Assembly: GCA_035506075.1 (NCBI GenBank) | Contig: DATJQB010000521.1 | Span: 1-6,533, forward strand | DNA: 6,533 bases | Direction of reading: 5' to 3' | DNA from: UBA9647 sp035506075 | Lineage (GTDB): Bacteria; Bacteroidota; Ignavibacteria; UBA10030 | Shown here: positions 1 through 5,876 of the stretch, piece by piece | Layout: every line of letters starts with the position of its first letter | How positions within the stretch are numbered: position 1 is the stretch's first letter | Program-made: the position numbers and the translations under genes | Notes under the pieces: generated by a model | Told to the model about the DNA's origin: nothing | What the model saw: only the letters and a program-made list of their open reading frames with translations | Database searches by the model: none

Positions 1-24
1 TCTGCACTTCAATAGGGGGAGCAC

Positions 25-543
25 ATGCAAATCAAACGCAAGTTCAAAATCGAGAAGTGTGTCTCGACAGACCTCTCTCGAGCGAATCTGCAGAACATCT
101 ACATCAGTCGGCGGCACGCAATGAGTACCAACGGGAGAATCCTCGCCATCGTCCCAGTCCAGGTTCAAGAGGATGATGAAACAGGATGGCTCTCTCCTGA
201 CGCTTTGAAACACGCTCGAAAGGTGTCCGCAAAGGGACAGGAATCAGTCCAGATCGTGCTCAACGGTGCTCAGGTTCTCCCCGATGGTACAATCATGAAT
301 CGGCCCGAGGGAGAGAATCCTCCACACACGTTTCGGATCCTCAAGGATGCTCATTCGAACCGGAAATACCGCATTGGGGTGAATGCGCATTATCTCAAGG
401 ATCTCTCCGATGCCTTGGGGAATGAGGAGCTGATACTCGAGATCGGCGATCCAAACTCGGCAATTCTCGTTCGGCCAATTCATTCTGGATCTGGGACAGT
501 CGGGCTCATCATGCCCATTCGACTTAACAAGGAAAGGAACTGA
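25..543 (+). CDS. Half-length DNA polymerase III beta-clamp-like protein
   Basis: This 172-residue protein resembles the C-terminal part of the bacterial sliding clamp DnaN, the ring that tethers DNA polymerase to DNA. Three things show it. Residues 34-42 (STNGRILAI) match the clamp motif usually written AT[DN]GxRLA. Residues 118-150 follow the clamp C-terminal pattern: a 'YL..L.DALG.EEL.LE' stretch and then DPNSAILVRP. The end, LIMPIRL at 161-167, matches the clamp terminus MPMRL. A normal DnaN has three domains and about 370 residues, so this is about one and a half domains, not a full clamp. The ATG follows a GGGGGAG Shine-Dalgarno site at 15-21. It is the first gene visible in a rightward phage-like operon and ends one base before the next start. 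The homology is read from motifs; the role could be a phage processivity factor, a clamp mimic or a host-clamp modulator. Confidence 0.78.
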   Translation: MQIKRKFKIEKCVSTDLSRANLQNIYISRRHAMSTNGRILAIVPVQVQEDDETGWLSPDALKHARKVSAKGQESVQIVLNGAQVLPDGTIMNRPEGENPPHTFRILKDAHSNRKYRIGVNAHYLKDLSDALGNEELILEIGDPNSAILVRPIHSGSGTVGLIMPIRLNKERN

Positions 544-544
544 A

Positions 545-1507
545 ATGTCGCACAACCTGAACATTCACAACGGCAGAGCTTCGATGATGTACGTTGGAGA
601 ACCCGCTTGGCACAAACAGGGTATTCAACTCCCGAAGCTTGCCACGGCTGAGGAGGCGATTAAAGCAGCTCAGCTCGATTACCGCGTGGAGAAGAAGCCT
701 CTCCAGGCAATGCTTAACGGAAAGAAACGAGCTCCGGTGGAGGATCATTTTGCTACCGTCAGGATGGACACTGAATGCGTGATGGGCGTCGTCGGGAGCA
801 GGTATTCCGTGATAGACAATCGCGCTGCATTCGTGTTCTTCGATTCCCTTGTGGGCTCTGGGGAGGCTATCTATGAAACCGCAGGAGCCCTCGGTAATGG
901 GGAGAAGATCTGGATCCTCGCACGCTTGCCGGGATACATCAGGGTGCGAGGGAAGGATATCGTGAAGAAGTACCTCCTCCTCACCAACTCCCACGATGGT
1001 TCTTCCCTGGTCCGTTGCAAACTCACGCCAGTAAGGGTGGTTTGCTCGAATACGCTGTCCGTTGCTCTCTCCGGATCTGAGGAAGAGGTGAGAATTCGTC
1101 ACACTCCCAGCGCCGTGGAGAACCTTACTGAAGCGAGCAAGCTCCTTGGATTGTCCAAGGACCTGTACGATCAGCTCGACTACATATTCAACAGAATGTC
1201 GTTGAAGACGTTGACCGACAAGGAGCTTCTCGAATATGTGGAGAAACTGGTGCCGGATAACGAAGAGGCGGAATCATCGACGCGCACAGAGAATATTCGT
1301 CGCACGATTCTTGATCTACATGAGTCGGGGGCAGGTGCGGAAATGACTCGCGGAACTCTCTGGGGGGCCTACAATGCCATTAGTGAGTTTACAGATCATG
1401 TCCAGCATTCATCCAACCCGGATCGGAGATTGAAGAGCGCCTGGTTTGGATCCGGAGAGAGACTCAAACAGAAAGGATTTGCGTTGGCACAGCAAATGTT
1501 GAGTTAG
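545..1507 (+). CDS. DUF932 / TIGR03299 phage-plasmid protein
   Basis: This is a full-length member (320 residues) of the DUF932 family, annotated as 'phage/plasmid-like protein TIGR03299'. The visible family signatures are the N-terminal MSHNLN plus a PAWHKQG-type motif around residues 20-26, PVRVVCSNTL at 162-171, the YNAISEFTDH motif at 276-285, and the C-terminal WFGSG....K..G..LA segment. The biochemical function of the family is not established; members occur in phages, plasmids and integrative elements close to replication and recombination genes, as here. The start is one base after the clamp-like gene's stop, and its AAGGAAAG Shine-Dalgarno site lies inside the end of that gene, so the two are probably translationally coupled. 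No signal peptide or membrane segment is visible. Family assignment is confident; function is unknown. Confidence 0.93.
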   Translation: MSHNLNIHNGRASMMYVGEPAWHKQGIQLPKLATAEEAIKAAQLDYRVEKKPLQAMLNGKKRAPVEDHFATVRMDTECVMGVVGSRYSVIDNRAAFVFFDSLVGSGEAIYETAGALGNGEKIWILARLPGYIRVRGKDIVKKYLLLTNSHDGSSLVRCKLTPVRVVCSNTLSVALSGSEEEVRIRHTPSAVENLTEASKLLGLSKDLYDQLDYIFNRMSLKTLTDKELLEYVEKLVPDNEEAESSTRTENIRRTILDLHESGAGAEMTRGTLWGAYNAISEFTDHVQHSSNPDRRLKSAWFGSGERLKQKGFALAQQMLS

Positions 1508-1531
1508 CGGATTCCCCTAATCAACCACGAA

Positions 1532-1557
1532 GCCGGCGCTTCCACAGGCCGGCCTTT
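1532..1557 (+). terminator. GC-rich hairpin, possible weak terminator or processing site
   Basis: GCCGGC at 1532-1537 pairs with GCCGGC at 1548-1553 across a 10-base loop. A short, interrupted T-rich stretch (CTTTCATTT) follows. The hairpin sits 24 bases after the DUF932 stop. The weak T run makes full termination doubtful; partial termination or an mRNA-stabilising hairpin between operon segments is equally possible. Confidence 0.35.
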
Positions 1558-1576
1558 CATTTCGAAAAGGATCATT

Positions 1577-1666
1577 ATGACGAAGAAGACATGGCTGCTC
1601 ATCCTAGCGACAACTGGGGCCGTGATTGAAGCGATCCGACAAGCTATCTCAGGTCGGAGGGGGTAA
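1577..1666 (+). CDS. Putative 29-residue membrane peptide
   Basis: This small frame encodes 29 residues: a short basic start (MTKK), one hydrophobic stretch (about residues 6-25, starting WLLILATTGAV) and a basic tail ending GRRG. That layout fits a single-pass membrane peptide with charged ends. An AAAAGGA Shine-Dalgarno site lies at 1565-1571, six bases before the ATG. The stop is two bases before the start of the Gam-like gene, whose GGAGGGGG ribosome site lies inside the 3' end of this frame, as expected in a packed phage operon. I recognise no family. It could be a real phage small membrane protein or a translated leader that couples expression of the next gene. Confidence 0.45.
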   Translation: MTKKTWLLILATTGAVIEAIRQAISGRRG

Positions 1667-1668
1667 GC

Positions 1669-2208
1669 ATGGACCGCCCAGACTTCATCGAAGAACTCCT
1701 ACTTGAGGCCGAACAGGCTGATCTGGAGAAGAGGATTTCCATGGACCGGCTCCGCGCGGATCAACTCCTATTCGCAGTAGCAGAGTTGGAGAGCCAGATG
1801 TTTGAAGTGAACGAGCTCGTCGACAAGGAGACTAAGCTGCTGGAAGGATATCGGTCCAATGAACTATCGAGATTGGAGAAGAAGCGCTCCTGGTTGGTTT
1901 TCAATCTTGACGGGTTTATGCGATCGACAGGGCAGAAAACGGTTCGGTTACCGCATGGTGAGCTTCGACTCAGGAAGAGTAAAGATCGGATTGTGGTTGT
2001 GGCTCTGGACAAGTTCCTGGAGATCGGGAAGAGGTTAGGGCTTGTGCGGACTGTGCCTGAGTCCGTTTCCCCTGATATCCAGGCAGTCCTTAATCGAATC
2101 AAAACCACCGGCGAAATACCTCAAGGAATTGAATTCATCCCGGGGGAAGCCAAGTTCTCATACAACACTAATGGAGGAAACGATGCAGAACGGGAAGCCG
2201 AAAGTTGA
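1669..2208 (+). CDS. Mu Gam-like DNA-end-binding / host-nuclease inhibitor protein
   Basis: This 179-residue protein matches the Mu Gam-like family (host-nuclease inhibitor Gam). Phage Mu Gam is a Ku-like protein that binds linear double-stranded DNA ends and protects them from exonucleases. Residues about 7-72 are a long charged helical region, a probable coiled coil, ending in LSRLEKKRSWL. The conserved core KTVRLPHGELRLRK lies at 90-103, followed by a VVALDKFLEIGKRLGLVRT-like segment. The typical C-terminal signature, GEIP.GIEFIPGE.KFS, lies at 148-164. The length fits the family. The ATG has a strong GGAGGGGG site a few bases upstream. The last 26 bases overlap the next gene's start, so the two are probably co-translated. 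The neighbouring clamp-like and OB-like genes support a role in phage DNA replication or recombination. Alternative: a structural coiled-coil protein, less likely given the C-terminal signature. Confidence 0.85.
   Translation: MDRPDFIEELLLEAEQADLEKRISMDRLRADQLLFAVAELESQMFEVNELVDKETKLLEGYRSNELSRLEKKRSWLVFNLDGFMRSTGQKTVRLPHGELRLRKSKDRIVVVALDKFLEIGKRLGLVRTVPESVSPDIQAVLNRIKTTGEIPQGIEFIPGEAKFSYNTNGGNDAEREAES
2173..2180 (+). promoter_or_regulatory. Ribosome binding site fixing the start at 2183
   Basis: GGAGGAAA lies inside the end of the Gam-like gene and two bases before the ATG at 2183 (GGAGG is five bases before it). It favours that ATG over an in-frame ATG at 2171 and over longer upstream readings, which have no comparable site. 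Confidence 0.8.
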
Positions 2209-2647
2209 CATCGGACTGAACCAGGAGGCGAAACTGACGCTCCTCAGGGACAAGTGCTACGAAGGGAAGAACAACTTCGGGGCGTATTACCTCTATTCAG
2301 TCCAGCATGATGGCGAGGAGAAGGCTTTCTTTGCCACAATCGATGTGCATCAGGCAATTCTCGAGAGCGGAATTCGTACCGGAGACCAGTTCGTGATCAG
2401 GAAGAAGCCCATCCAGAACGGACGTCGCATCACGTCCAAGATTGAATTCGAAGTGATCTCGAAACAGCCGGCTCCAGCTCCAAACGGCAATGGTAACGGA
2501 TCTCACCTCGAAGACTCTCTGCGGGATATGCTTTTGCAGTGCGTTGTCGATGCGGACTCCATCATCAAGAGCGCCGGGGTCCAGGTTTCGGACGAGCTTC
2601 AGAAGCTCGCGACGACGCTTTTCATCGCCAGATCACGAATGAATTGA
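2183..2647 (+). CDS. Phage-type protein, possible OB-fold ssDNA-binding-like
   Basis: This 154-residue protein has three visible parts. Residues about 15-95 alternate beta-rich stretches, with an EGKNNFGAYYLYSV segment, an FFAT segment and a G.R.GDQFVIRKK turn, as in small OB-fold single-strand-binding proteins of phages. Residues 96-107 are a Pro/Ala/Asn/Gly linker (PAPAPNGNGNG). Residues 108-154 form a helical tail (DSLRDMLLQC... to KLATTLFIARSRMN) that resembles the helical tail beside such domains in phage proteins. It lacks the acidic DDDIPF-type tip of bacterial SSB. The gene overlaps the Gam-like gene by 26 bases and is the last gene before a strong terminator. Context with Gam-like and clamp-like proteins supports a nucleic-acid role. 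The OB-fold assignment is pattern-based and uncertain; that it is a gene is fairly certain. Confidence 0.75.
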   Translation: MQNGKPKVDIGLNQEAKLTLLRDKCYEGKNNFGAYYLYSVQHDGEEKAFFATIDVHQAILESGIRTGDQFVIRKKPIQNGRRITSKIEFEVISKQPAPAPNGNGNGSHLEDSLRDMLLQCVVDADSIIKSAGVQVSDELQKLATTLFIARSRMN

Positions 2648-2804
2648 AACACCTGTCATCACGACAGCCCGGCAGAAGTGTCGGGCTTTTTTTTCTATCC
2701 GGGCGAAAGTCCATGAAATCTTGGATCAGATTCGCGTAGGACCTGACACATTCAATTGCCAATTTCGTCAAGCAGTCAGAGGAACAGAATACATCGGGAT
2801 TCAC
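2622..2804 (-). CDS. Possible 60-residue gene after the hydrolase
   Basis: On the minus strand a frame begins with GTG at 2804, preceded by an AGGAGGCGAA ribosome-binding-like site, and runs 60 residues (an ATG at 2822 in the same frame lacks such a site). The N-terminal half looks plausible as a helix (C..DCLTKLAIECV then YANLIQDFMDF); the rest reads through the reverse complement of the rightward operon's terminator and is less protein-like. It starts 51 bases downstream of the hydrolase stop on the same strand. I recognise no family. It may be a small third gene of the hydrolase operon or a chance frame. Confidence 0.22.
   Translation of the reverse strand: MNPDVFCSSDCLTKLAIECVRSYANLIQDFMDFRPDRKKSPTLLPGCRDDRCFNSFVIWR
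2666..2694 (+). terminator. Strong intrinsic terminator of the rightward operon
   Basis: A nine-pair stem (2666-2674 with 2679-2687, one G-T pair) closes a GAAG tetraloop and runs straight into eight T residues (2687-2694). It lies 18 bases after the last stop of the rightward operon and faces the convergent hydrolase gene. On the opposite strand there is no T run, so it should act mainly rightward. Confidence 0.93.
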
Positions 2805-2855
2805 TTCGCCTCCTGACGACATCGTCGCGGGCGGAGAGGGACGTTGGTCCTTACC

Positions 2856-3734
2856 TCACATGTTGAGTGTCCCGATATAATAATTCAGCGTGCTCATCTT
2901 TTCATCATCCAAAAAGTCGACAGAGTACCCCGCCTCGGAAACGAAGACGTGACATTTGTGTTTGTCAGCGATGAAGGTTATATCGCCCGCGCTATTCTGC
3001 GTAATGGTATGGTACCCAGAGTAGTAGTCCAGGTGCTGTGAATCTGCTTCTCCAATCACTATGATATCGGGCTCCATGGATTCGAGCAGTTCTGATGGGA
3101 TAGTTCCTGTTTTTCTCCCATGATGTGGAGCAAATAGAACATGGACTTTGGGAACCGAAAGTTCTCCCTTAACCTTCTCCATGAATTCGGTCTCCAAATC
3201 TCCCATCCATAGAAATGTGGGCCCATCAGCGTAGGAATACTTAATGACGGCGGAAATGTTGTTGGGGCTGTCGCCTTCCTTCGCAGCATCGAGCGCCTCT
3301 TGGTAATGCGGATTCGTCGTCACTGGCCACAGGATTTGGATCCCCGCTGATTGGCGATCGTCGTCGCCTACATTTAACCATTTCCTTCTGCAGTTCTTTT
3401 CCAAATAGTACGCTTTAGGCGAGTCTCGCAATTCACGGTATTTGATGAAATCCGGAGTTTCATCTTCCTTGGTTGCTTCATTCTTTACACAGTAGAAATT
3501 GGCAATACCCATCTTTGAATCAAGGAATTCCAAGCCAGCAAAATGGTCTTCGTCGGGGTGAGTCGAAATGAACCTTGATATGCCCTTGTCAGACGACATT
3601 TGAATCAGCTCGCTTAGAATCCCTTCACGATTGTCGTCAGTTAGTGAGCAGTCAATGATCGTAAAACTGTCAGCATCGTGCATAATATAAAACATGTCAC
3701 CTTCACCGACCGAGAGCGAACGGATTAAACTCAT
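2856..3734 (-). CDS. ComEC-like metallo-beta-lactamase-fold hydrolase
   Basis: This 292-residue soluble protein has the metallo-beta-lactamase fold of the ComEC/Rec2 competence-type hydrolase group. The metal-binding motif THPDEDH is at residues 58-64, with Asp in place of the second His of HxHxDH, as is usual in this group. A strand bearing N159 and S161 (NNISAVIKY) leads to the metal-ligand Asp in FLWMGDLE at 175-182, and the late HHG motif is at 204-206 (FAPHHGRK). The catalytic set therefore looks complete. There is no membrane domain, so this is a stand-alone hydrolase and not the ComEC channel. Members of the fold act on nucleic acids, cyclic nucleotides and other esters; the substrate cannot be read here. 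The ATG follows AAGGGAG (3741-3747), which touches the stop of the upstream membrane-protein gene, 12 bases away. The two are clearly co-translated and likely work together. Confidence 0.94.
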   Translation of the reverse strand: MSLIRSLSVGEGDMFYIMHDADSFTIIDCSLTDDNREGILSELIQMSSDKGISRFISTHPDEDHFAGLEFLDSKMGIANFYCVKNEATKEDETPDFIKYRELRDSPKAYYLEKNCRRKWLNVGDDDRQSAGIQILWPVTTNPHYQEALDAAKEGDSPNNISAVIKYSYADGPTFLWMGDLETEFMEKVKGELSVPKVHVLFAPHHGRKTGTIPSELLESMEPDIIVIGEADSQHLDYYSGYHTITQNSAGDITFIADKHKCHVFVSEAGYSVDFLDDEKMSTLNYYIGTLNM

Positions 3735-3746
3735 TTCGATCTCCCT

Positions 3747-4238
3747 TCAGCGATTAGATGCTGCATCTACCCTTTTCCTGACGTAGTCGCTCTGCTTTCG
3801 ATACGAGAAGAGAAATATCGCCAAACAGAAAACAGTCGCAATCAGGGCATGATGCTCAGATAGAACCGGCCACACACCCGAGCACCACACGTATCCTCTC
3901 AAAGAAAGCAACGAAACAAACAATGCCACGATTGTGCGATATGAATTATTAACCTCTGAAAGGAGGTCAATCTTTTCGTCCTTCTTCGAGGCAGTGACGT
4001 AATTGCCATAATCAGCAAACTTCAAAAACGACACTTTCTTAAGAATGGGCTCGATGATTAATGAGCCGATCCTGCTTATAACCATACCAATGAAATAGTA
4101 CAGGAAACCACCGAGCAGAATGTTTTCCTGGGAGAAGTCCCTCCCCAATAATTCCTTTGAAATTACTACGAAGATCACCCCCGGTAGGAGATAGTTGAAA
4201 AGGTTGTACGAAGTTAACTTGTCCATCAGTTCTTTCAT
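3747..4238 (-). CDS. Four-segment membrane protein, partner of the hydrolase
   Basis: This 163-residue integral membrane protein has about four hydrophobic segments: roughly residues 12-30 (YNLFNYLLPGVIFVVIS), 40-62, 102-122 and 130-147. A conserved-looking YYFIGMVISRIGSLIIEPIL stretch spans 47-66, and a charged cytoplasmic-type loop lies at about 67-100 (SKKDEKIDLLSEVNNSYRT). The basic C-terminal tail (YRKQSDYVRKR) fits the inside-positive rule. I recognise the general type, small membrane proteins in accessory DNA, but know no function for it. The ATG at 4238 is preferred over the in-frame GTG at 4250 because a GAGGAGAA ribosome site (4241-4248) lies between them and at the right distance from the ATG only. 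The gene ends 12 bases before the hydrolase start. It could be a pore or membrane-disrupting effector, an anchor or a sensor; this is inferred from context only. Confidence 0.86.
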   Translation of the reverse strand: MKELMDKLTSYNLFNYLLPGVIFVVISKELLGRDFSQENILLGGFLYYFIGMVISRIGSLIIEPILKKVSFLKFADYGNYVTASKKDEKIDLLSEVNNSYRTIVALFVSLLSLRGYVWCSGVWPVLSEHHALIATVFCLAIFLFSYRKQSDYVRKRVDAASNR

Positions 4239-4374
4239 GGTTCTCCTCACGAAGCCAGGTTAGATAATCGTGCCACGGCTCTGCAACGCTCTCAGCTTCT
4301 CTCCGAGACCTCACCACGGGGGCGGTGGCGAATGACTACAGTGATCTGGTTAGGCGCTGCCCACTTGTGACCCG
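4239..4374 (-). promoter_or_regulatory. Leader before the membrane/hydrolase pair; no clear promoter
   Basis: These 136 bases separate the interrupted GIY-YIG gene from the membrane-protein gene. Read leftward, a TTGCAG followed by TCTAAC at 16-base spacing (about 4262-4289) is the best promoter-like pair, but the match is poor. No hairpin with a T run ends the GIY-YIG transcript, so all three genes may share one message. Confidence 0.2.
4241..4248 (-). promoter_or_regulatory. Ribosome binding site fixing the membrane-protein start at 4238
   Basis: On the minus strand GAGGAGAA lies two bases before the ATG at 4238 (the GGAG core is five bases away). It overlaps the GTG alternative at 4250, which therefore cannot use it. 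Confidence 0.75.
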
Positions 4375-4823
4375 TCAATGTAAGACCTCCTTGACTCTGT
4401 TGAGGGATCGAATTTGCTGCCGCTGGATCATCTGCAAAACCTTCATAACGTCGGCATCTCGATGACATTTTCCGGTAATTGAATTCCCCGGGGGTTCGGC
4501 CACACCCAGGAGCAACGGTTCAATGTCTTTCAAGTATCGGACTCTGGCCATTCTATAGATAGCAAATCGATCACACTTGTTCTTGTGCTTTCACTTGTAT
4601 GGGTATGCAGTCGCCAGAAAAGGTCCTTAGCCAACCCGATGTAGTAAAGAGTCTTTCGATGATAAAGGACGTATAGTCCTGAATAGCCGCGCATCAAGCC
4701 CTTCAGCTCCTCGCGAAAGGTTGGCTCAAACAGAAGCTCTCGCGGTAACTGTCGCGATACCCCTTTGATCAATGCGCCCTTAGTGGGTTTGCGCCTTGTT
4801 TTGAGTGTTTTCTGTTTTTTCAT
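4375..4823 (-). pseudogene. GIY-YIG nuclease-family gene broken by a one-base frameshift
   Basis: The first frame (4530-4823, 97 residues) has a basic N-terminus (MKKQKTLKTRRKPTKGALIKG) and the GIY-YIG core: GLYVLYHRKTLYYIGLA at residues 49-65, then RLHTH at 71-75. After residue 78 the frame departs from the family and stops at 4530. In another frame, from about 4588 down to 4375, the expected continuation appears: KHKNKCDRFAIYRMAR, then LKDIEPLLLGVAEPPGNS with the candidate catalytic Glu and downstream Asn, then a basic helix ending near VKEVLH. One extra A in the AAA at 4589-4591 (minus-strand sense) would restore about 154 residues, a normal length for this compact group. The first-frame product lacks the Glu. 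A programmed shift is unlikely, as no classic slippery heptamer is present; mutation or sequencing error fits better. If functional, it would be a small GIY-YIG DNA endonuclease-like protein. Confidence 0.88.
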
Positions 4824-4826
4824 CGA

Positions 4827-4835
4827 CTCTCCTCT
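4827..4835 (-). promoter_or_regulatory. Ribosome binding site fixing the GIY-YIG start at 4823
   Basis: AGAGGAGAG on the minus strand sits three bases before the ATG at 4823 (GGAG core five bases away). The in-frame GTG at 4838 lies upstream of this site and has no site of its own. Confidence 0.75.
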
Positions 4836-5217
4836 CACGATGCCTTTTTAGCTGTTCTCAGGATTAGCTAGGGCGGTCCCAAACAGATCGACGAACACCA
4901 TCCAGAGCCGTCGTAATAAGGAACATTGATGAAAGGTATTGCCATTGATCCCAACAGTCAATTGTGTCATTCACACCTACGCAATTATCTGTGATTTCAT
5001 CCGCAATGATGCTCTTTTCCCGTTCGACACTTGTGCGTTCTTGCCTATGGAGGTTCAGAGCGTTAGCTTGAAATGTTGTTGCTCGACCCGGATCCTGAGT
5101 GAGCTGGGATTGAGATGGAGAACCTCGGAGTCGAAAGATGATGGATGTCTCCAGTCTAGAATGTCGGAACAGCCGGAAGAAGAACCTGACCCGATATCTG
5201 GGGCTCGTTATACCTCG

Positions 5218-5247
5218 TTCTCAAGGAAGACGCTCCGGAGATATAGG
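5218..5247 (+). promoter_or_regulatory. Weak promoter candidate for the membrane/SET pair
   Basis: TTCTCA (5218-5223) and TATAGG (5242-5247) are spaced 18 bases apart, each matching four of six sigma-70 consensus bases. A transcript starting near 5254 would give a leader of about 60 bases before the ATG at 5316. Position is right; the match is weak. Confidence 0.22.
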
Positions 5248-5315
5248 ACTAACGTCGCGAGTCTGTGGTTATCGTAGTTGGACACCCACCCATTCAGCTA
5301 ATTCATGAGAAGTAT

Positions 5316-5876
5316 ATGAATGAGCATGTTCAGCATTACCTGGGGTATCTTGATAAAGAGATGACTATCATGGGGATCCTCTCTGCATTCTGTTTGGCCG
5401 TCCCCTCGTTGCTTGTCGAAAGAGTTTTCTCAATCAACAAAGATTCCATGGCATTTGACTTCGTGAGCAGATTGTGGGTCACCAGCTATCCCTGCCTTAT
5501 CGCCGCAGTGATCCTCATGCTGATTGCAGCGATGTTTTTCTATAAGGAGAGATCTTTACTTGCATGGTACTATGGGCAAACGGCCTTGGAAGGAGCGCTG
5601 CCACATTATACAGAGCATCGGATAGAACAGTGGCTTCAGGAGGCTGATTCTTGGGAGGCTTGGTTGCCATACAACACAGCATTCTGGATTTCGATTACGG
5701 CAGCGGTCGAATTCATCTTAGCACTGCTTGCCACATTCGTCTCCTCGATGCCGAACTGTCGTCTGGTTTATTGGGCGTTCCCCGTTGTCCTATTGGTGCC
5801 TTTCCTTTTTTGGGTAAGGCGCAATTCCATCAAGTTCAAGGGTGAAATGGATCTCCCCTACTTCAGGATTCACTGA
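5316..5876 (+). CDS. Four-segment membrane protein of unknown family
   Basis: This 186-residue membrane protein has four hydrophobic segments at roughly residues 16-35 (MTIMGILSAFCLAVPSLLVE), 57-75, 122-142 and 150-167. They are arranged as two hairpins around a central soluble stretch (about 76-120) rich in charged and aromatic residues, including QWLQEADSWEAWLPYN. Both ends would be cytoplasmic. I do not recognise the family. The frame extends upstream to a GTG at 5265, adding 17 residues, but that GTG has no ribosome site. The ATG at 5316 has only a weak, close GAGAAG. I chose the ATG because it opens a natural-looking N-terminus (MNEHVQHYLGYLDKEM); the start is uncertain. The SET-domain gene begins 10 bases after its stop, so the two are likely co-transcribed. 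Confidence 0.8.
   Translation: MNEHVQHYLGYLDKEMTIMGILSAFCLAVPSLLVERVFSINKDSMAFDFVSRLWVTSYPCLIAAVILMLIAAMFFYKERSLLAWYYGQTALEGALPHYTEHRIEQWLQEADSWEAWLPYNTAFWISITAAVEFILALLATFVSSMPNCRLVYWAFPVVLLVPFLFWVRRNSIKFKGEMDLPYFRIH

Larger units (their letters stand above)
4824..5315. other. Gene-poor junction between divergent genes
   Basis: About 490 bases without a defensible gene, between the leftward GIY-YIG gene and the rightward membrane-protein gene; promoters for both are expected here. A plus-strand frame opens at ATG 4929 with a good AAGGA site but ends after 21 codons (4994). A second plus-strand frame is open from 4939 to 5277 but starts with TTG, has no ribosome site and matches nothing I know. 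In exactly the same codon register, the minus strand is open for 118 codons (5220 down to 4864) with no ATG. These may be decayed coding sequence or chance. A short inverted repeat TAGCT/AGCTA lies at 4849-4870. I see no RNA gene, transposon end or attachment site. Confidence 0.5.

Noticed and set aside
524..1102. Long minus-strand open frame of 192 codons
   Set aside because: It lies wholly opposite the confident DUF932 gene, shows no family motif and has no ribosome site; it is a shadow of that gene's codon pattern.
1761..2108. Minus-strand open frame of 115 codons
   Set aside because: It lies inside the Gam-like gene on the opposite strand and is rich in Ser, Arg and Leu with no recognisable motif.
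2042..2182. Upstream in-frame extension of the OB-like gene
   Set aside because: It overlaps the conserved C-terminus of the Gam-like gene and has no ribosome site, whereas the ATG at 2183 has GGAGGAAA right before it.
4039..4317. Minus-strand open frame of 92 codons starting before the membrane-protein gene
   Set aside because: Its first 27 codons look somewhat protein-like, but the rest overlaps the membrane-protein gene in another frame and it has no ribosome site.
4259..4355. Two GTTRRRY-type motifs (GTTAGAT at 4259 and GTTAGGC at 4349) suggesting an integron attC site
   Set aside because: Both motifs point the same way and neither has an RYYYAAC partner at a suitable distance, so no attC fold can form; no integrase is visible.
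4939..5277. Plus-strand open frame of 112 codons as a gene
   Set aside because: It starts with TTG without a ribosome site, its composition is unlike a folded protein, and it resembles no family I know; reported only as part of the junction.
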